DNA of 64,000 bases, taken from the NCBI GenBank assembly GCA_903813345.2, contig CAIIXF020000011.1, positions 28,514,166 through 28,578,165 of the forward strand. The letters are read 5' to 3'. This DNA is from Owenia fusiformis (Eukaryota > Annelida > Polychaeta > Sabellida > Oweniidae). The position numbers and the translations under genes are program-made. The notes beneath the pieces are model-generated. The model saw nothing but the letters and a program-made list of their open reading frames with translations, was not told the origin of the DNA and searched no databases. Below are positions 12,965-26,875 of the stretch, one piece after another (position 1 is the stretch's first letter; the number at the start of each line of letters is the position of its first letter).

Positions 12965-13124
12965 CAGTAAAACCTGTCTTAGTGAACACCTATCTCTAGC
13001 GGACACCTTTCCTCCGAGCATACTCTTTTGACTACTGCATACGTTACCCTCTCTGTAGTGAACATCTACCGGCACTGAATGTTTTTTCTTTGCAAAAAAT
13101 GTTTAATATATACAGATTTTACTA
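12965..13124. mobile_element. Diverged copy of the CAGT(A/G)AAACC-type MITE
   Basis: Starts TA|CAGTAAAACCTGTCTTAGTGAACACC. The right end is a decayed inverted repeat (CAGATTTTACTA, to about 13124) followed by TA. Related in its ends and in the 'gaacacct' interior motif to the element at 4487. Confidence 0.5.
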
Positions 13125-16100
13125 TATATGATAATACAATATATGTTTATTACTATAAAAAGTAATAATATTTCTATATGTATTTAAATTTGCGAAGTGG
13201 GGTGCAATGTAATTTATCCTCCACTTCCTTTACTTGCATCAGTTAAGGATTATCAAAATACAAGTTTAAAATTTGTCTTTTGTTATGATGTATGGAAATA
13301 TGTAATATCATATTGAATTTTGAGATTGCATGAACATGAACATGTAGTATTTTGTAGAACCAATAAAATAGACTAGATGTGTGTAGAAATAAACTTGATC
13401 GAAGTCATTAAAATTCAAAAATTCATATTTGAAATCTTCATGTAAAATTACAGGGAGAATTGTGGTTTTAAAAAGTGTTTATCAACTTTGAAAATTAAAA
13501 TTTCTTTAGAAATGTGACTTCGAGGTCGGGGGGATTCCCCATAGACCCTATAAAATCACAAAACCTCTTGTATTAGACAGATAATACTTTCCTTTTAACG
13601 GACTTTTAATTTGTAGAACTGTAAGATACATAAGGGTAATATGAAAATTGAACTTTCTAATACCATGCCATGTTATCTTCCCTGAATCAGCCACCTGGTG
13701 GTGAAAATGGTAACTACCTACTCGCATCTGGGGTATTGGGTGACACCTAAATATATAGACAATAGGCATTAACTTCTTTTCATAAAATAATTTCTTTGTT
13801 GATCAATAGTAAACTAATCTCTACAAATGTTATTTAATATCAAAAGACATGTTACTCAAAAATGCATTCAGGACTGATTTCTTTTTGGAAATGATGGTAG
13901 TATAATTTGTTTGTCTGAGATTATTTTTGTGAAATATAATAAGCAGGAAACTGCCATAACATAATGATGCTTAATTAATTTGAAACTTAAGAACCTCTAA
14001 TGTATCAAATGTATTATGTTGTGCAATCAGATTTAAAAAATCATAAATCTTTATCTTTATGATTTCAACATGCTATAACTTCCCATGAAAAAAAAACACA
14101 ACTTTTTTCTAATGGAAAAGAATCTCCTAATTATTTCTCGCAAATGTTGAGATTTTATGAAGCCATCCTTTGTTTAACATTTACGCAGTACTTGTAAATC
14201 TAGTGATAAACAACGATGTATCAATTAATAACATATTTAGTGTAATCAATGAACATTCTATTTATTCAAGTGAACATTTTTTCTGCCTATGCCACTTTGG
14301 TTTTTATTGGACATTTAACAAATTATTCAAACTGATTAAGCATATTGTATTTTTTATTGTTTTAAATGTATAATAATCAGTCAATAACACAGGTATACAC
14401 AGGTATGAATTTTCACACACATTTAAGTTTATTGACCTGTAAACTGCAGTCGTTTTACTAATTGCTCTATTTAGCTATTTATGCAGCAAATTTTAAATTG
14501 AATTTTTTTCTCATTTCAACAGTACATGTGACGAATCATTCATAAAAAATGGATCAAAAAGTAGTGTAATGTTATAATTCATAGCTTTTAGAGGTTTGCC
14601 TTGTATGCTGATTGGAACCATTCATGCATCAGAATCAAATCAACTCATTTTTCAATCACTTAAAGTTTGTTAAGCTACATAACATGTAGGGTTTTGGAAA
14701 ATGTTCTTCCAAAAATACAGCGAAACCTCCAACACCTGGTTAATCTGAAAACCTTCAAATTTGAACACTTTTTACCTCCTTTTTTCTCCCATAGACTCCC
14801 ATGTTAAAAAAAACCTTGGATCTGAACACCTCCTAATTCAAACAGTGAACGCTCATATTTGAAAAAAATTAACTCATCTAATCTGAACACTTTTCAGAAA
14901 ATATTCTTCCAAAAATATATGAAACAATTGTTAATTAATCCACTCCTCCATCTCCAACTTTTCAATTCCCAATTTCTATGCTGTTATGAACTTTTCAACT
15001 TTCAAATCAAAAGAATTATAGCAAACTATAATTAACTAACTAAATTAACTAAAATAGAAAACAGCACCTCCATGAAGCAGTAAATCCAAACAATCAAAGT
15101 ATTCATGATTTCAAAAAATTCAAAATATGTCACAATATAATATTTACAATCTACTAATCAATGGCCTCAATTTGTACATGAAAAGGTATATCTGGGAAAT
15201 CATGAACTCCTACCACTTGAATGTTTGGGTGGCTATTTTGAATTTTCAAGGGTATAAATCACAAAGAAAAGAAAAATTATGTATTTATATTTCAGTATAA
15301 TAAACAAAGAAAATGAAATGAAAAACTTTTATTTTTGCAAAATTTTCAAAGTGGTGACCATCTTGAAATTTTTTCATTTATTGCATAAAACTATTCACCA
15401 ATATTTTCACCATTCCTGATAGAAAGATTGGAGGACTTCACTATATCCTAATCACATTTAATTTGTTGGGATAAAAATGTAAAATTGTGAATAATTTCTT
15501 CGCCTATCACCTAGGTTATCAATTATGCCGGATTTCTTGGAGGGTGTCTCCAATGATAAGACAAAGATTCATATTTTAAAACCAATGGAAGTGTCAAATT
15601 AAAAAAATTGCAGTCATGTGCATTCCACGATCATTTATTAAAAGTAACAAGGTCTAAATAAATCTATGTATTGTTATTTTAATGTATTTTCTAATGATAT
15701 AAATTAATCTGATCTTATTTGTTTATCTGAATATGTTTGATTGTTTATATTCATTCTTTATAACTTATTACATCCTAGAAGGGTTCTACGAATTGTCAGT
15801 TAATAAAGTCTTTGATAAACATTTCAAATTACTTTTGTGTAGTTGTTTTTATAAAGCTTTCAAACCATATCATGTTATCTCTATAAAGCAACAACTTAGA
15901 CATAAAATTAAATTAAAATAACATAAACGCATCCAGTAAAAAATAACTGTCATTGCTTCAGTCAAAGTTATAAATGGGAAACTCTGAGAGTGTTCTTCAA
16001 AGACAAAACAATTGTTCTTCAATGGAATAACTATCCTTGAATACTACAACCCTAATATAAAGAATAAAGGTGGTCAAGCGCAACCTTGACTCATGCCAAG

Positions 16101-18381
16101 AAAATTGTGAACACGCAAGGACCAGTCTATCTTAACATAGCTAAAATCATCATTAATGATGAGATAAATTAATTTAATGTATCTCCTTGTTTCTTAGAGA
16201 AATAGTGAGAAAATAATAGCTGTAACATAATTGTTCTATGGGGTTAAATGTTATAGTTAGGTCAAATGCAATACATGGTAATAAATTGTCAAACTCACGA
16301 GCTTCATGGTTCACTAAGCAAAGTTAGAGTATCGTACAGGTGAGATCCAATATACCATATGCTTGATTTGTGGAAATGTGAATATTTCATCCGGGCATAT
16401 GTCTTAATTATGAAAAGCACACAGGGAACGAAGCTCCATCTCAACCTTCCCGCTCAACTCTGTCAATTTATGATGAGATGCACTAGAAAGAGCTATAATG
16501 ATATTTCACCTGTTTGGGCACAACGCCAGATCAGTAAGGAGCATAAGCACATATGTGATGTAAGCTGCATTAATTCTAGTAAATATCAAAAGAATTCTAC
16601 AAACAACTGTTAAAACAAGTGTATTTTATCTCGCAATGTACAATGTTTTTATCATTCTTGTATACGGGTCGGCCGCTTGAACATTATACAAAACACAGAT
16701 CATTTTTAAATATCCTTGATAAATAGTATTCATGGCAGTTGCTACGTGCTATATTTGTTCATAATTACACGAGATTAATGAATTTTGGTAAGTTTTGAAA
16801 ATCATGGCATTATGCAAGTATAAAATAGAAACCAAGATAGAACATATATTTGGCAAGTTTTGACACTAATTACACATCATTTTATATCATTAAAACAAGA
16901 TGCTTGTGCTAACAATTAATATTTCCAAAAAGCTATAATTAGGATCCTCGAAACACGTGCATTTTATTTGTGTATTAAATTGAACAAGATGACATCACAT
17001 AATAATGTGATTCTAAGAGTAGTCTTTTATCTAGTAATTCTATCTACCATTATGTTCTTAATTGTTAGTACATCATCCATGCATTGTATAAGAATAAATT
17101 AACTTTAGATAGATATATACAAACATGATGTCTAAAAAAATGAACATGCATATAATAATATTCAGCGTAATAAACTAGATTTGTGTCTAAAAGATGGGGG
17201 ATATTTGAGAATGCGTAATGTCATATAAATTGAGAAGAAAAAAAATTGTGAAAAAGCTTTCATTTAAACGCTGCTTAGTAACGGAATATCCACCAAAGTG
17301 AAAATTATTGCTCGGCAAAAAAATATTAGGCTGCAATAAAAGTTGTCCATTGTCAAGAAGCGTGCAAGGGAGGTAACTAAATTCTTAGAATCGGGATATG
17401 AAACTAGTTTATTACAAATTACCAACATATATATATTTCATCATGAATAAACAATATCACGATGTCATGTTATATCATGGTTATTCAAATTCAACAATAG
17501 TACACGAGGCAAATAAATGTTTCAAGCATGTAATTCAGGGTCACAATTCAGTGAGTTCAGTGAATGATTATTTTTCTATTAAGATTTTGATGATAATATC
17601 TCTAACTAACACAACAATTCCATTTGAAATCTTAAATAATGAAATTAAAATTTTATGAGTAGTTTATCTATAAAGCATCATAAAGATCTTTGTCTGTTAC
17701 ATTACCATCAGACCATCTGATGCAACCTAACAATATTAAAATATATAGTCTTTAATTCTTTTCCAGTAAATAGTATTTAGAAATCAAGTAACAGAGTCCA
17801 GAAAATAGCAGTTTTTCAATTGTTGCATTGAATAATCTTATTAATATCCATTTTCTCAGAATTGAAATAACTCAAGTAGATTTAAAGATGGGACATAGAC
17901 TAATGAAAAGAAAAAATCAGTGAATCCAATTATTAGTTAGTCTTGGATATAATAGATGTGACACTTAAAAACAGCAGCTTAAATATAAAATGTTTGAAGT
18001 AGTTTATGGGACTGATCATGGTGACCCTGGCATCAATACAAAATAAAAAAAAAAACAATTATTCAATTAAAATAATTATCTAAAGAACAGTATGTCATCA
18101 TAAAGTAAAATCTAAAGTAAATACTCCACTCTGAAATTGAATCAAGTATCCTTCATCAGATATCTCCAGAGTCTCTTAAATAAGAAACATTGCATTTGAA
18201 ATTGATGGCTTTTATTATCAAAATAAAACATTTCATGTGACCAACACAGTATAATGCACAGAAGTGTCTCAAATCAAATTAGCTCATTTTCTAACTTTGA
18301 TCCTGAAATATACTAAAATTAATTTCAGACAACTTGTACCTTGCACATCGATAAAACCTTATTTTCTCTAAATCTGCTGAC
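13125..18381. other. No gene seen apart from one small element
   Basis: Very AT-rich, with the one-ended element at 14718. Nothing else is recognisable. Confidence 0.6.
14718..14895 (+). mobile_element. Third, one-ended relative of the CAGTGAAACC-type element
   Basis: Starts TA|CAGCGAAACCTCCAACACC and contains repeated 'tctgaacac' segments like its relatives. No matching right inverted repeat is visible. Instead the flanks share a direct repeat of about 20 bp (GAAAATGTTCTTCCAAAAATA at 14697-14717, near copy at about 14898-14918). Confidence 0.45.
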
Positions 18382-19281
18382 TTACATGTCAGGATAGGGG
18401 AATACATTTAATCACATGTTAAAACGGGGAATACAATAACTTATATGTTAGGATTGGCAAATATATTCATTTATATGTTTGAATAGGGGTATAAATTTAC
18501 TAACATTTTAAGATGGGAATATATTTACTCACATGTTAGGATAGAGGAATACATTTATTCACATGTTTAGATAGGGGAATACATTTACTCGCAGGTTAGG
18601 ATAAATATACTTACTCCCATGTTAGGAGAGGGGAATACATTTACCCACATGTAAGGATAGGGGAATATATTAAGAGGGGAATACATTTACTCCCATGTTA
18701 GGAGAGGGAAATACATTTACTCACAGGTTAGGATAGGGAAATACATTTACTCACATGTTAGGATAGGGGAATACATTTATTCACATGTTAGGAGAGGGAA
18801 ATACATTTACTCACATGTTTAGATAGGGGAATACATTTATTCACAGGTTAGGATATGGAAATACATTTACTCACAGGTTAGGATAGGGGAATACATTTAC
18901 TCACAGGTTAGGATAGGGGAATACATTTACTCACAGGTTAGGATAGGGGAATACATATACTTACATGTTAGGATAGGGGAATAAATTTATTCACAGGTTA
19001 GGATGGGGAAATACATTTATTCACATGTTTGGATAAGGGAATAGATTTACTCACATGTTAAGCTAGGAGAATACATATACTTAGAATTGGGGAATATATC
19101 TATTTATGTTTGGATAGGGGAATACAATTACTCTCATGTTGGAAAGGGGGTATAATTATTTATATTTTAGGATCAGGAAATACATTTACTTACATGTTAA
19201 GATAGGGGAAAATGTATGTATTTTGATTAAGGAATACATTTACACGTAATGTTTGGATAAGGGAATTTAATAAAATTTACT
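18382..19281 (+). repeat. 30-bp minisatellite, about 30 copies
   Basis: The unit TTAGGATAGGGGAATACATTTACTCACA(T/G)G repeats across roughly 900 bp. The centre (18560-19060) is most homogeneous and the edges are degenerate. A few units are deleted or shortened (e.g. near 18660-18690). No coding potential. Confidence 0.92.
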
Positions 19282-20175
19282 CGCCTTTTCTCTATTGATC
19301 AGACGTGGCGAAAGCATATTGAAAAAATGATGGTATTCTTCAGATAGAACTGCCATTTTGCAAATTGTTTCTAAATTAATTTTAGTTTATTCTAAGGTCC
19401 CATAACACACTCCAGCCCACCCCATTTAAACAGTTCAATTTTTTTTCTTAAGAAACTTTAAAAATGCTTTTGCTCCTAATTTTTGAATCCATTGTTTTAA
19501 CCGTTGTTTTTCATTCTTGTCTGCTCGTGGGACTTCTCAGTATTCAGACTTGGGGGAAAGAGCGGGACAACATTGCTATTGTTTGGGAGAGCATTCATTG
19601 TGAAGACCCTGGCACACTTCATAACTTATGCAGCCCTAACTAACACACATCTTGCTGGAGCGCTTCTTTTAACAATAAGATGTTCACTAATTAGTCCTGA
19701 TTGGTGAGTTATTTATGTATTATAAACATGAAATATCCATATTATAGGGCCAGGTTAATAATTAATTTCAAATTGAACATGGATTTCTAACAAAGGAAGA
19801 ATTACTATGTAGAATGAAAAAAACAATAGCTGAGAGGAGAATAAAAAACATCTCCATTGTAAAACCCTAGTGCAATTAACACACTGATTGGCTACACCCT
19901 CAAAAAGATTAACCAATACCCTTTTATTATATAGACTACTGGAAAATGAAGCTTCATAGGATCTATTTGTTATCATATTGTCTAAGTTTACGCAAGCAAG
20001 CGCCATCCAGGGCATAAAGGATATAAACTTGAGGTCCTCTCTTTGGTTTCTTTGCACACAAAATACCCACAGGAGCGCTATGTTGGGCTTTAGATCACAT
20101 AGGAGATTCACCACATGTGAGTATGAGTTTTTGTTTCCACATAACCACTAGTCAAGGTGGATTGTGGGCCACACT

Positions 20176-20256
20176 TTGGTCATAATACAACATTGTGGTG
20201 GTCACAATACAACTATGTGGTCATGCAACAATAGAGTGGTCACATAGCAACACTCT
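20176..20256 (+). repeat. Short degenerate tandem repeat carrying TGTGGTC-like motifs
   Basis: GGTCA recurs at 20178, 20200, 20219 and 20238 within a degenerate 19-22-bp unit (gtggtcacaatacaactat). One copy includes a full RUNX-type TGTGGTC. Confidence 0.55.
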
Positions 20257-22966
20257 TAGTTGTTTTATGTTACATGATGATATACCTTGACATTGCCAAT
20301 CAAACTTAAACATTTATTCACAATAAGGTTAAAACTAAGTTATTAGTTTGAAACTTTGAGTAAAATATCACTTATCACTTTTATATTTTTATACTTTATT
20401 TATTTGGTTTTAATATTGAATATCGTAAACGATTATAAAATATTTTGGAAGCAAAAACTAAGAATATTACCATGAATGTCTCTTCATAGGTAGGTTTTAC
20501 AAATACTAACTTTGTACCAAATCATTTGACAACATATTTTATGTAGCAGTGTTTTCTATTGAGCAATACTGAGTGGTGTTACCACCATCAGATACTAATT
20601 TCACCACCCAAATCAGATAAGCACCATCCATTTTTTGAACGACAAGTATTATTTTAAGTGGGCACTCTGATCCTACGACTTAGTTTCAATAGCAGATCAG
20701 GTCGCATATTTTGACCAACTTTTTCTACCACTGTACCAATACTGATCAAATATGATTGGAGGACCTTAACTCGCCTTTGATCTTTCTAACAATCATAGAT
20801 GTGTAATGATTACCAAATAATCATTTTTTACAGGATGTTACAATAATGCATTATCAATTTAAAATTTCTCATATTCAACGAGATCAATATCAAAATAAAC
20901 ATGAAATATTGAATGCACAAATACCTAAGTTATATGGCTTGTCACCTGTTTTCTGATATCACCTTACCCATAGTATGGCTACAAACACCTTCCTGAATAA
21001 TGCACTTAATCAACATGATGCAGAAATCAATATGCTGAATTTCAGTTATTGCCGATTTGAAAAACGCCATTGTTTTGGCATTATGTAAGACAAGGACGGT
21101 ATCTTTGACAGGCGTACTACAAGTTAAAATAAAAGCAATGTCAATGTTTTGCACGGTGTTGACTGTACAGTAACACCTGTTATAGGATTTGAAGGTGAAT
21201 TCGCCATTGAAAAGAATACCACAATCAATGCAAAGTATAGTTTTAAAAAGAAAGCAACGAGGGATTTTACTGTGTTAACACTATGTGTGATCTATAGAAA
21301 CAGAAAATTGGAAATGATAAACGTGCAATGTTAAATTGCGAAAATAGGGTGTTGTTATTGACATGAAAGATGAAAATTTAAACCTAGGCAGGATATAGAG
21401 GATGCTGTAACAGATCGGATCGATCATTTTAAGAAACCAGAAGTCAATGTTTGATTTACGAATAATATTGTGTGCTTTAAGGCTGTTCAGTTCACTTGCT
21501 ACAGGGATGTAAAACACCACGCTCAACACCCTTGACTCTTCATAAAATGGAGATTCATTTCAAATAGAGTGAAATCGATACTTAATCTTAATATCTATTA
21601 TTTCTTCAAATATCAACAACAAAGATTTTCACCTGAACATGTTTGTTTAATGAATGACATTGATATCTCTTTGAATAAACAGACAGGTATTGGGGGTTCT
21701 AAGAAAAAAATATGGAATTCACATGTAGTTAAAACAACTGTTCAATTGCTGTCCTTTGTTTTTTATTACAATTACAGTAGATTTAATACAAACACAATTA
21801 TACTAATATTTGAAATTTCTAATTTAGTTTACTATGTTTAGTTAAATGCTACTTTGTTTACCTTTTAAAAGTATTTGAGTTCTGAATACATTAAATTACT
21901 TGTCTATGTAAAAACTACCTATAGATTGAAACTTGGGGGCCAAGTTTAAGCCATCAACTTCTCCATTAATGAACAAATGAAATAGTCTAGTATTCTCCCA
22001 AGGATTTCTTCTCAAATGGATGAAATTTCTTTTTTTCACAATTTTATACCAAATTTGGTCAAAATATGTCTTTTTTTTCTTTAAGGCTTTTCTTATTTTC
22101 AAGTGGGTGCAAATAGATTCTCAGAATCTCAAATAGGTGCAGGACCCTATTGCTTTAATGCTGAGATTACAATTACTTACATCATTTGTTGTATCTCTGC
22201 GATAAACCATGTTGTTGGGGAGCCACCTATATGCCCTGACCCTGGGGACCCCATGGGTGTAGAAGCAGAAGGTGGAGTAGACATCTAGTAATCGACAGAA
22301 GCAATTGACTGAAAAAATATGTATGTGTACATGTTAAATATCTATGTGAAGGCAATATGTATATAATAACAATCTGGAAATGCTAATCATAAAACAGATG
22401 CTTTAAGCCGAATTTCAAATTTAAAAAAATTAAAAATATATATTTGAAATTCAAAAAATCCTCATCTCAAAACAGCAGATGATTTTGGAGAAACCATGCA
22501 GAAAATTGCATACCAATATTTTCACATGTTGCTTACTATATTCAAGAATAAAATAACAATTAATTCTTGTTAGAATAGAAATTAATTTTGACATCATGCA
22601 TGATAGTTACATTCAGGGCCAACATTGACCAACCAAGAGGTATTAATCTGAATGTGGTTACTTGCAAACTCCTATTGTTCTAAAATTATATGGCAAATTA
22701 ATCCATGCATATGCTTAAAATACATCTTAAATCACTGAAAACCTAGAATTTCTCTGTATTCAATTGTTTGACTATTAACATGTCCACTTTTGTTTCGAAC
22801 CGGCATCAATTTCAAATTATGATTTAATCTAAGCTTTGAGCAAGTGTATGAGATTTAGTGCTGAGTTCTCTTTTATTCCCATATATGGTAAGAATAATAC
22901 GGACTTCCGCTATACTGATTTACTGATTGGCATTAAAGGGATCATTAAACCATGTTCAGTATAGTA

Positions 22967-23057
22967 TAATACCATATTTAGTGTAATATCATATTTATGT
23001 AATATCATATTTAGTGTGATATCATATTTAATGTAATATCATATTTAGTGTAATATG
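22967..23057 (+). repeat. 17-bp AT-rich tandem repeat, about five copies
   Basis: The unit TAATATCATATTTAGTG repeats with one or two changes per copy. Confidence 0.85.
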
Positions 23058-24032
23058 AATATCAAACTAAAGTAGAATATTTAAAGTTTCAATGCATGGA
23101 TATTATGTTTCATTTATAAAGGAAATAATTCATAAAATAAAATTGATTCCTATCAATTCCATTAACAACAAAATGACAACATCATGATGGCAAATGCAAA
23201 TGTGAGTAATTTATGCACGCTATGTGGCTTTTTTAAGTGATGCAACATTTCTATATTTGTTCAGTCTCTAATTTTATTGTGTTGAAATTAGCAGAGCTAT
23301 AAACAACAAAAAACTAAACCCATGTTTCAAACTAAATTCATAATATAATTTTGATTAATTGTAGGTATAAGCTAATTTGAGATTTTACATTGAAATAATA
23401 AAAAGAACAAAATTGTTAATATGATAATCCATTCCGGTCACTTGATCAAAGTCATCAATTAAACCGCAGTACCAATACATATGTCTTAATGACAATGATG
23501 CTCATTAGGAAAAAAGATGTCAATTTTTTGTTCCAATTTTATCTATTATGTTCACAAATCCAAGGATTTTCAGTGATCAAACTTGCGATTATTAATCTTT
23601 TTACAACAAAAATTTTTCATCTGTCTGACTAGGGAGTGTGCCTTGTATTATAACACAGATTACTATTTTCCTGTTTTAACTAATTAGTCCCACTCTAATT
23701 AGGATTGAAAGTGCCATTTTACTGTGCCTGGAAAGAGAATGAATTTCTCACTGAACCATGACCAATTTAGGAAATTTGATTAAAAAATTGCATGTAGGTT
23801 CTATAATACCGTAGACAAAAGTGGTGACACTAAAAATCAAAATACACATTGTAATCTTATTTTTTCTCAACTGAATGGCGAATGCAACATTTTTTACAAT
23901 GTCCACAACTGATAAATTAACAGATGAATTTTTAATTTGATACATGCAGATCACTGATAAACATTCTGATACTCATCACATCTCTGTCTCATTAAAGTAA
24001 ACTTTCATAGGATGTTACCAGCACCTAAAAAT

Positions 24033-24090
24033 GGGTGAGGCAAATTTAAAAAGGTGAGGCAAATTTAAACAGGTGAGGCAAATTTAAATA
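24033..24090 (+). repeat. 19-bp tandem repeat, three copies
   Basis: GGTGAGGCAAATTTAAA(A/C)A repeats three times with almost no divergence. Confidence 0.85.
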
Positions 24091-25144
24091 GTCAGGGAGA
24101 TTTGAGTTCAAGAGCCGTTCTGCATAGACTTTATTTTCTGTTTCATTACAAAAATATTATATTTTTTTCTGTAAAATTTTGTTGAGTTGCCTCGCAAAAT
24201 ACTACCAGATAGTAAAGTTTTATGGTCTCAATATTATAATATTTCATTGTTATTTTAAGGACCATCAAACTTAATGAGTCTTACAGTACATCTAACCCTA
24301 TAATATAAATGCATGTTAAACATGGATGGTATTAATGCTATTTATACACCTGCTTTAAAGTCTATGTTGTGCATCAAAACAAATAGAAAGATGCATGCCC
24401 ATTTAATTTTGACCACTGAAGTCAACAGCTCAACTAAAATGTCATAAATGATTAATAAACAACTGATCTCAGTATGTAGTACTAATTATGAATCCCTTTG
24501 CACTTTTTATTCAATTGACCCCTACCTAAGGATGGAATTAAGAGGCCCATTAAAGAGGAATTATCCCATTAGTGGTTAATCAGTATAATTGTCTTGAGCC
24601 ACTTTGACCCTAATAAAAGATATGCTCACTTTGGTAGATCCTTTTACACCTTGAAGTTGCGTACTTGACTTCTGTCAAAGATTTCTTTATAAATCATAAA
24701 GTAATAAATGTGGAAAATATCATAACACACATTTCAAGTGAACTCTTCATAAAAATACATTTTTTTAGAATATAATTTGAAAGGATGTCATTTAACTTAA
24801 AAAAATGTTGACTTGAGTCTATAATTTGGCTAGAGATTACTCTATAAAGTTCACTTCATACTCTAAAAAATTTAATTTTTGGCATTTCAGTCCAAAATCC
24901 GCATGTTTTCATTGAAAATAGAAGATTGAATCATCTAGTTCTAATAAAGGTAGTTTCATCAATTGGAAGAAAAACAAATTTTAGCGTATTCATTGATGAA
25001 ATATGGTACATGTATTTTACCTGTTAGGTATGAATTACAATTTCATACATAATGTTTTCCCAATCAATGGTGTTGTCTTATTTTGTTTCACTATGGATCA
25101 ATGCATCAACCAATCAGCGTTGAGGTTGTTTATCACTATCGGAA

Positions 25145-25174
25145 ACATGATAAAAAAAGAAAAATATCGGAGTG
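25145..25174 (+). CDS. Alternative candidate distal RUNX exon (very low confidence)
   Basis: An open frame containing MIKKEKYRS ends with a single G at 25174 before a gtaagt donor, so it too could splice in phase to 28481. The frame is open upstream to ATG 25003. A CCAATCA box lies at about 25109. It is weaker than the 26833 candidate because no other signals cluster around it. Confidence 0.12.
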
Positions 25175-26777
25175 GTAAGTTCCATTGATTCTATGCGATG
25201 GAAGGGTTGAAATATGTGAGGTTCATAGCGTAAATTCGAGGTAGCAAGCATTTGCTCCCGGCCATCAAGTTTTGGGGGTTTTCTCAGTTTTTTTACTTCA
25301 AAATGGGACCTAGAAGTGGAGATTTTTTTGTGAAAAAATGACCCACTTTAGTGGCGTCTCCCCATATACCCTCCCCCTGGGCCATATTTCACTTTTATTT
25401 GATAACATTTCTTGTTGAAGACCAATTAGATACAGCCTATTTCATTGTTTTATTTCGTCAGTAAGACCTAAATAAAAATAAGAAATCAAAAGATCATTGT
25501 GGAATAATATATGGAAAAATATATTCCTATTCTACATAAATGACATAAAGTATATCTTGGATTGCTTCTAGTTTGGCTAATAAAGTATGTGGCCTCTTAT
25601 ATTTTGATGCTTCTCTGCCATAGTATTTTCAAAAAGATTAACTTGTCTGAAATTCTTTAAATTACAAGAGGGCAATCGCCATTTTTCCACATCACAATTT
25701 GAATTGCCAGTTTTGGTCTTATTACCTCACCAAAAATTCCAAAACACACATGAGGTGATCAATGTATTAGTTCACATCTTCTGGATTGCTTACTTAGAAT
25801 TTACAGCCAGGTACTAATGACAATAACGACATTTCGTCCAGTTTTCAAATATCGACATTTTTCTTAGAGCCGTATATTTTAATTTTAGACAAAATCCTGC
25901 AATATCTCATCAAGGAGCCCAGCCAGTTCCAATTTATTTCATGATTTATTTATCTGACAATTTTTAAAATATTTAATAAATTTATAATTCGCTGGCCAGC
26001 TTTTTTCAAATGGTTCACGGTGTTCCAGATGAAATTACTTCTAGCCAAGAATTGGCTAGAGACTCGAGTAAGGCTGTAGTAACATTATGGATATGATTCT
26101 TCAAATCATAATTCATATATACTTTTATTTTGTTAAATTATATATCTGCTTTATATGGGCTTATTAGCCTTTTGCAGATTATTGACATAGACATAGAAAG
26201 ACTGTCTTGATATATGGAAAAATGGCAAATTCATCGACTGAGTCTTAGTCATATAAATCCGACCATCGTATGCTTTATTTGTCATTATTTTTTGATAATT
26301 TGGATATTTATTTTTTGTTATTTTCTTGCATACTAGGGTCGTACACACTTCCCAGTTGTAAATTGAGGGAAATGCTTTCCTGGCCTGTTTAGGCAACCAA
26401 AATCACACAAATTATGTATTAGAATATGCTCTTCATCGATAATGTATTTAATCCTACCTTACACACGTCAAACGCTTGATAATTGAAGAAGTATAAGAAT
26501 TTTTCTGGAAACAATTTTTTTCCCCATGTGTAGATGCATTCTGGGTAATGATTGTGTAAAAGTAAAACTCTAGGTGAAGCGAAAAACGAAATTACAATAA
26601 ATAACAGCAGCCATATTGAGATCGAGATTTCAACTCGAAAGTTTATCATCGTCTTATGACAATTGAATCGCCTTCTCAGACACCAAGGAGGGTGAAGAAA
26701 CCGAAAACAGATATGTTGGAAATAAATAATTACGATTTCATTTTGGTTGCATGGTTTCACATTTAGACTGTATTCAG

Positions 26778-26796
26778 TGACCTTGAGTGACCTTGA
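26778..26796 (-). promoter_or_regulatory. Tandem TCAAGGTCA nuclear-receptor half-sites
   Basis: TGACCTTGA occurs at 26778-26786 and again at 26788-26796, 10 bp apart (about one helical turn). Its reverse complement TCAAGGTCA is the extended half-site bound by monomeric nuclear receptors of the ERR and NR5A/FTZ-F1 types. It lies just before the candidate distal exon. Confidence 0.4.
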
Positions 26797-26832
26797 GAAC
26801 CATATTGGAAATTGGTTCAAACATATACGAAA

Positions 26833-26875
26833 ATGATTACATTTCTTCAATTATCAAGTATTTCCTGTGTTAAAG
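26833..26875 (+). CDS. Candidate distal first coding exon of RUNX (low confidence)
   Basis: ATG 26833 opens a 14-residue frame (MITFLQLSSISCVK) ending with one extra base, G, at 26875, directly before a near-perfect donor (aaag|gtaaga). Phase 1 with a terminal G is what is needed to rebuild the split Asp codon at acceptor 28480. Vertebrate distal exons likewise encode about 19 residues ending in a Cys-hydrophobic-basic tail. Two tandem TGACCTTGA half-sites lie 37-55 bp upstream. This could be coincidence: short frame, no transcript evidence. Confidence 0.27.

Larger units (their letters stand above)
19282..26777. other. No confident gene; short tandem repeats only
   Basis: Contains the small repeats at 20176, 22967 and 24033 and scattered short open frames on both strands. 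None shows a known domain, a supporting splice pattern or protein-like conservation. Confidence 0.55.

Noticed and set aside
19755-20114. 119-codon minus-strand open frame
   Set aside because: No known motif and no supporting exon signals; such lengths occur by chance.
26419-26850. 143-codon minus-strand open frame
   Set aside because: Longest open frame outside RUNX and the retroelement, but it has low-complexity composition, no recognisable domain, no splice context, and overlaps the candidate promoter region.
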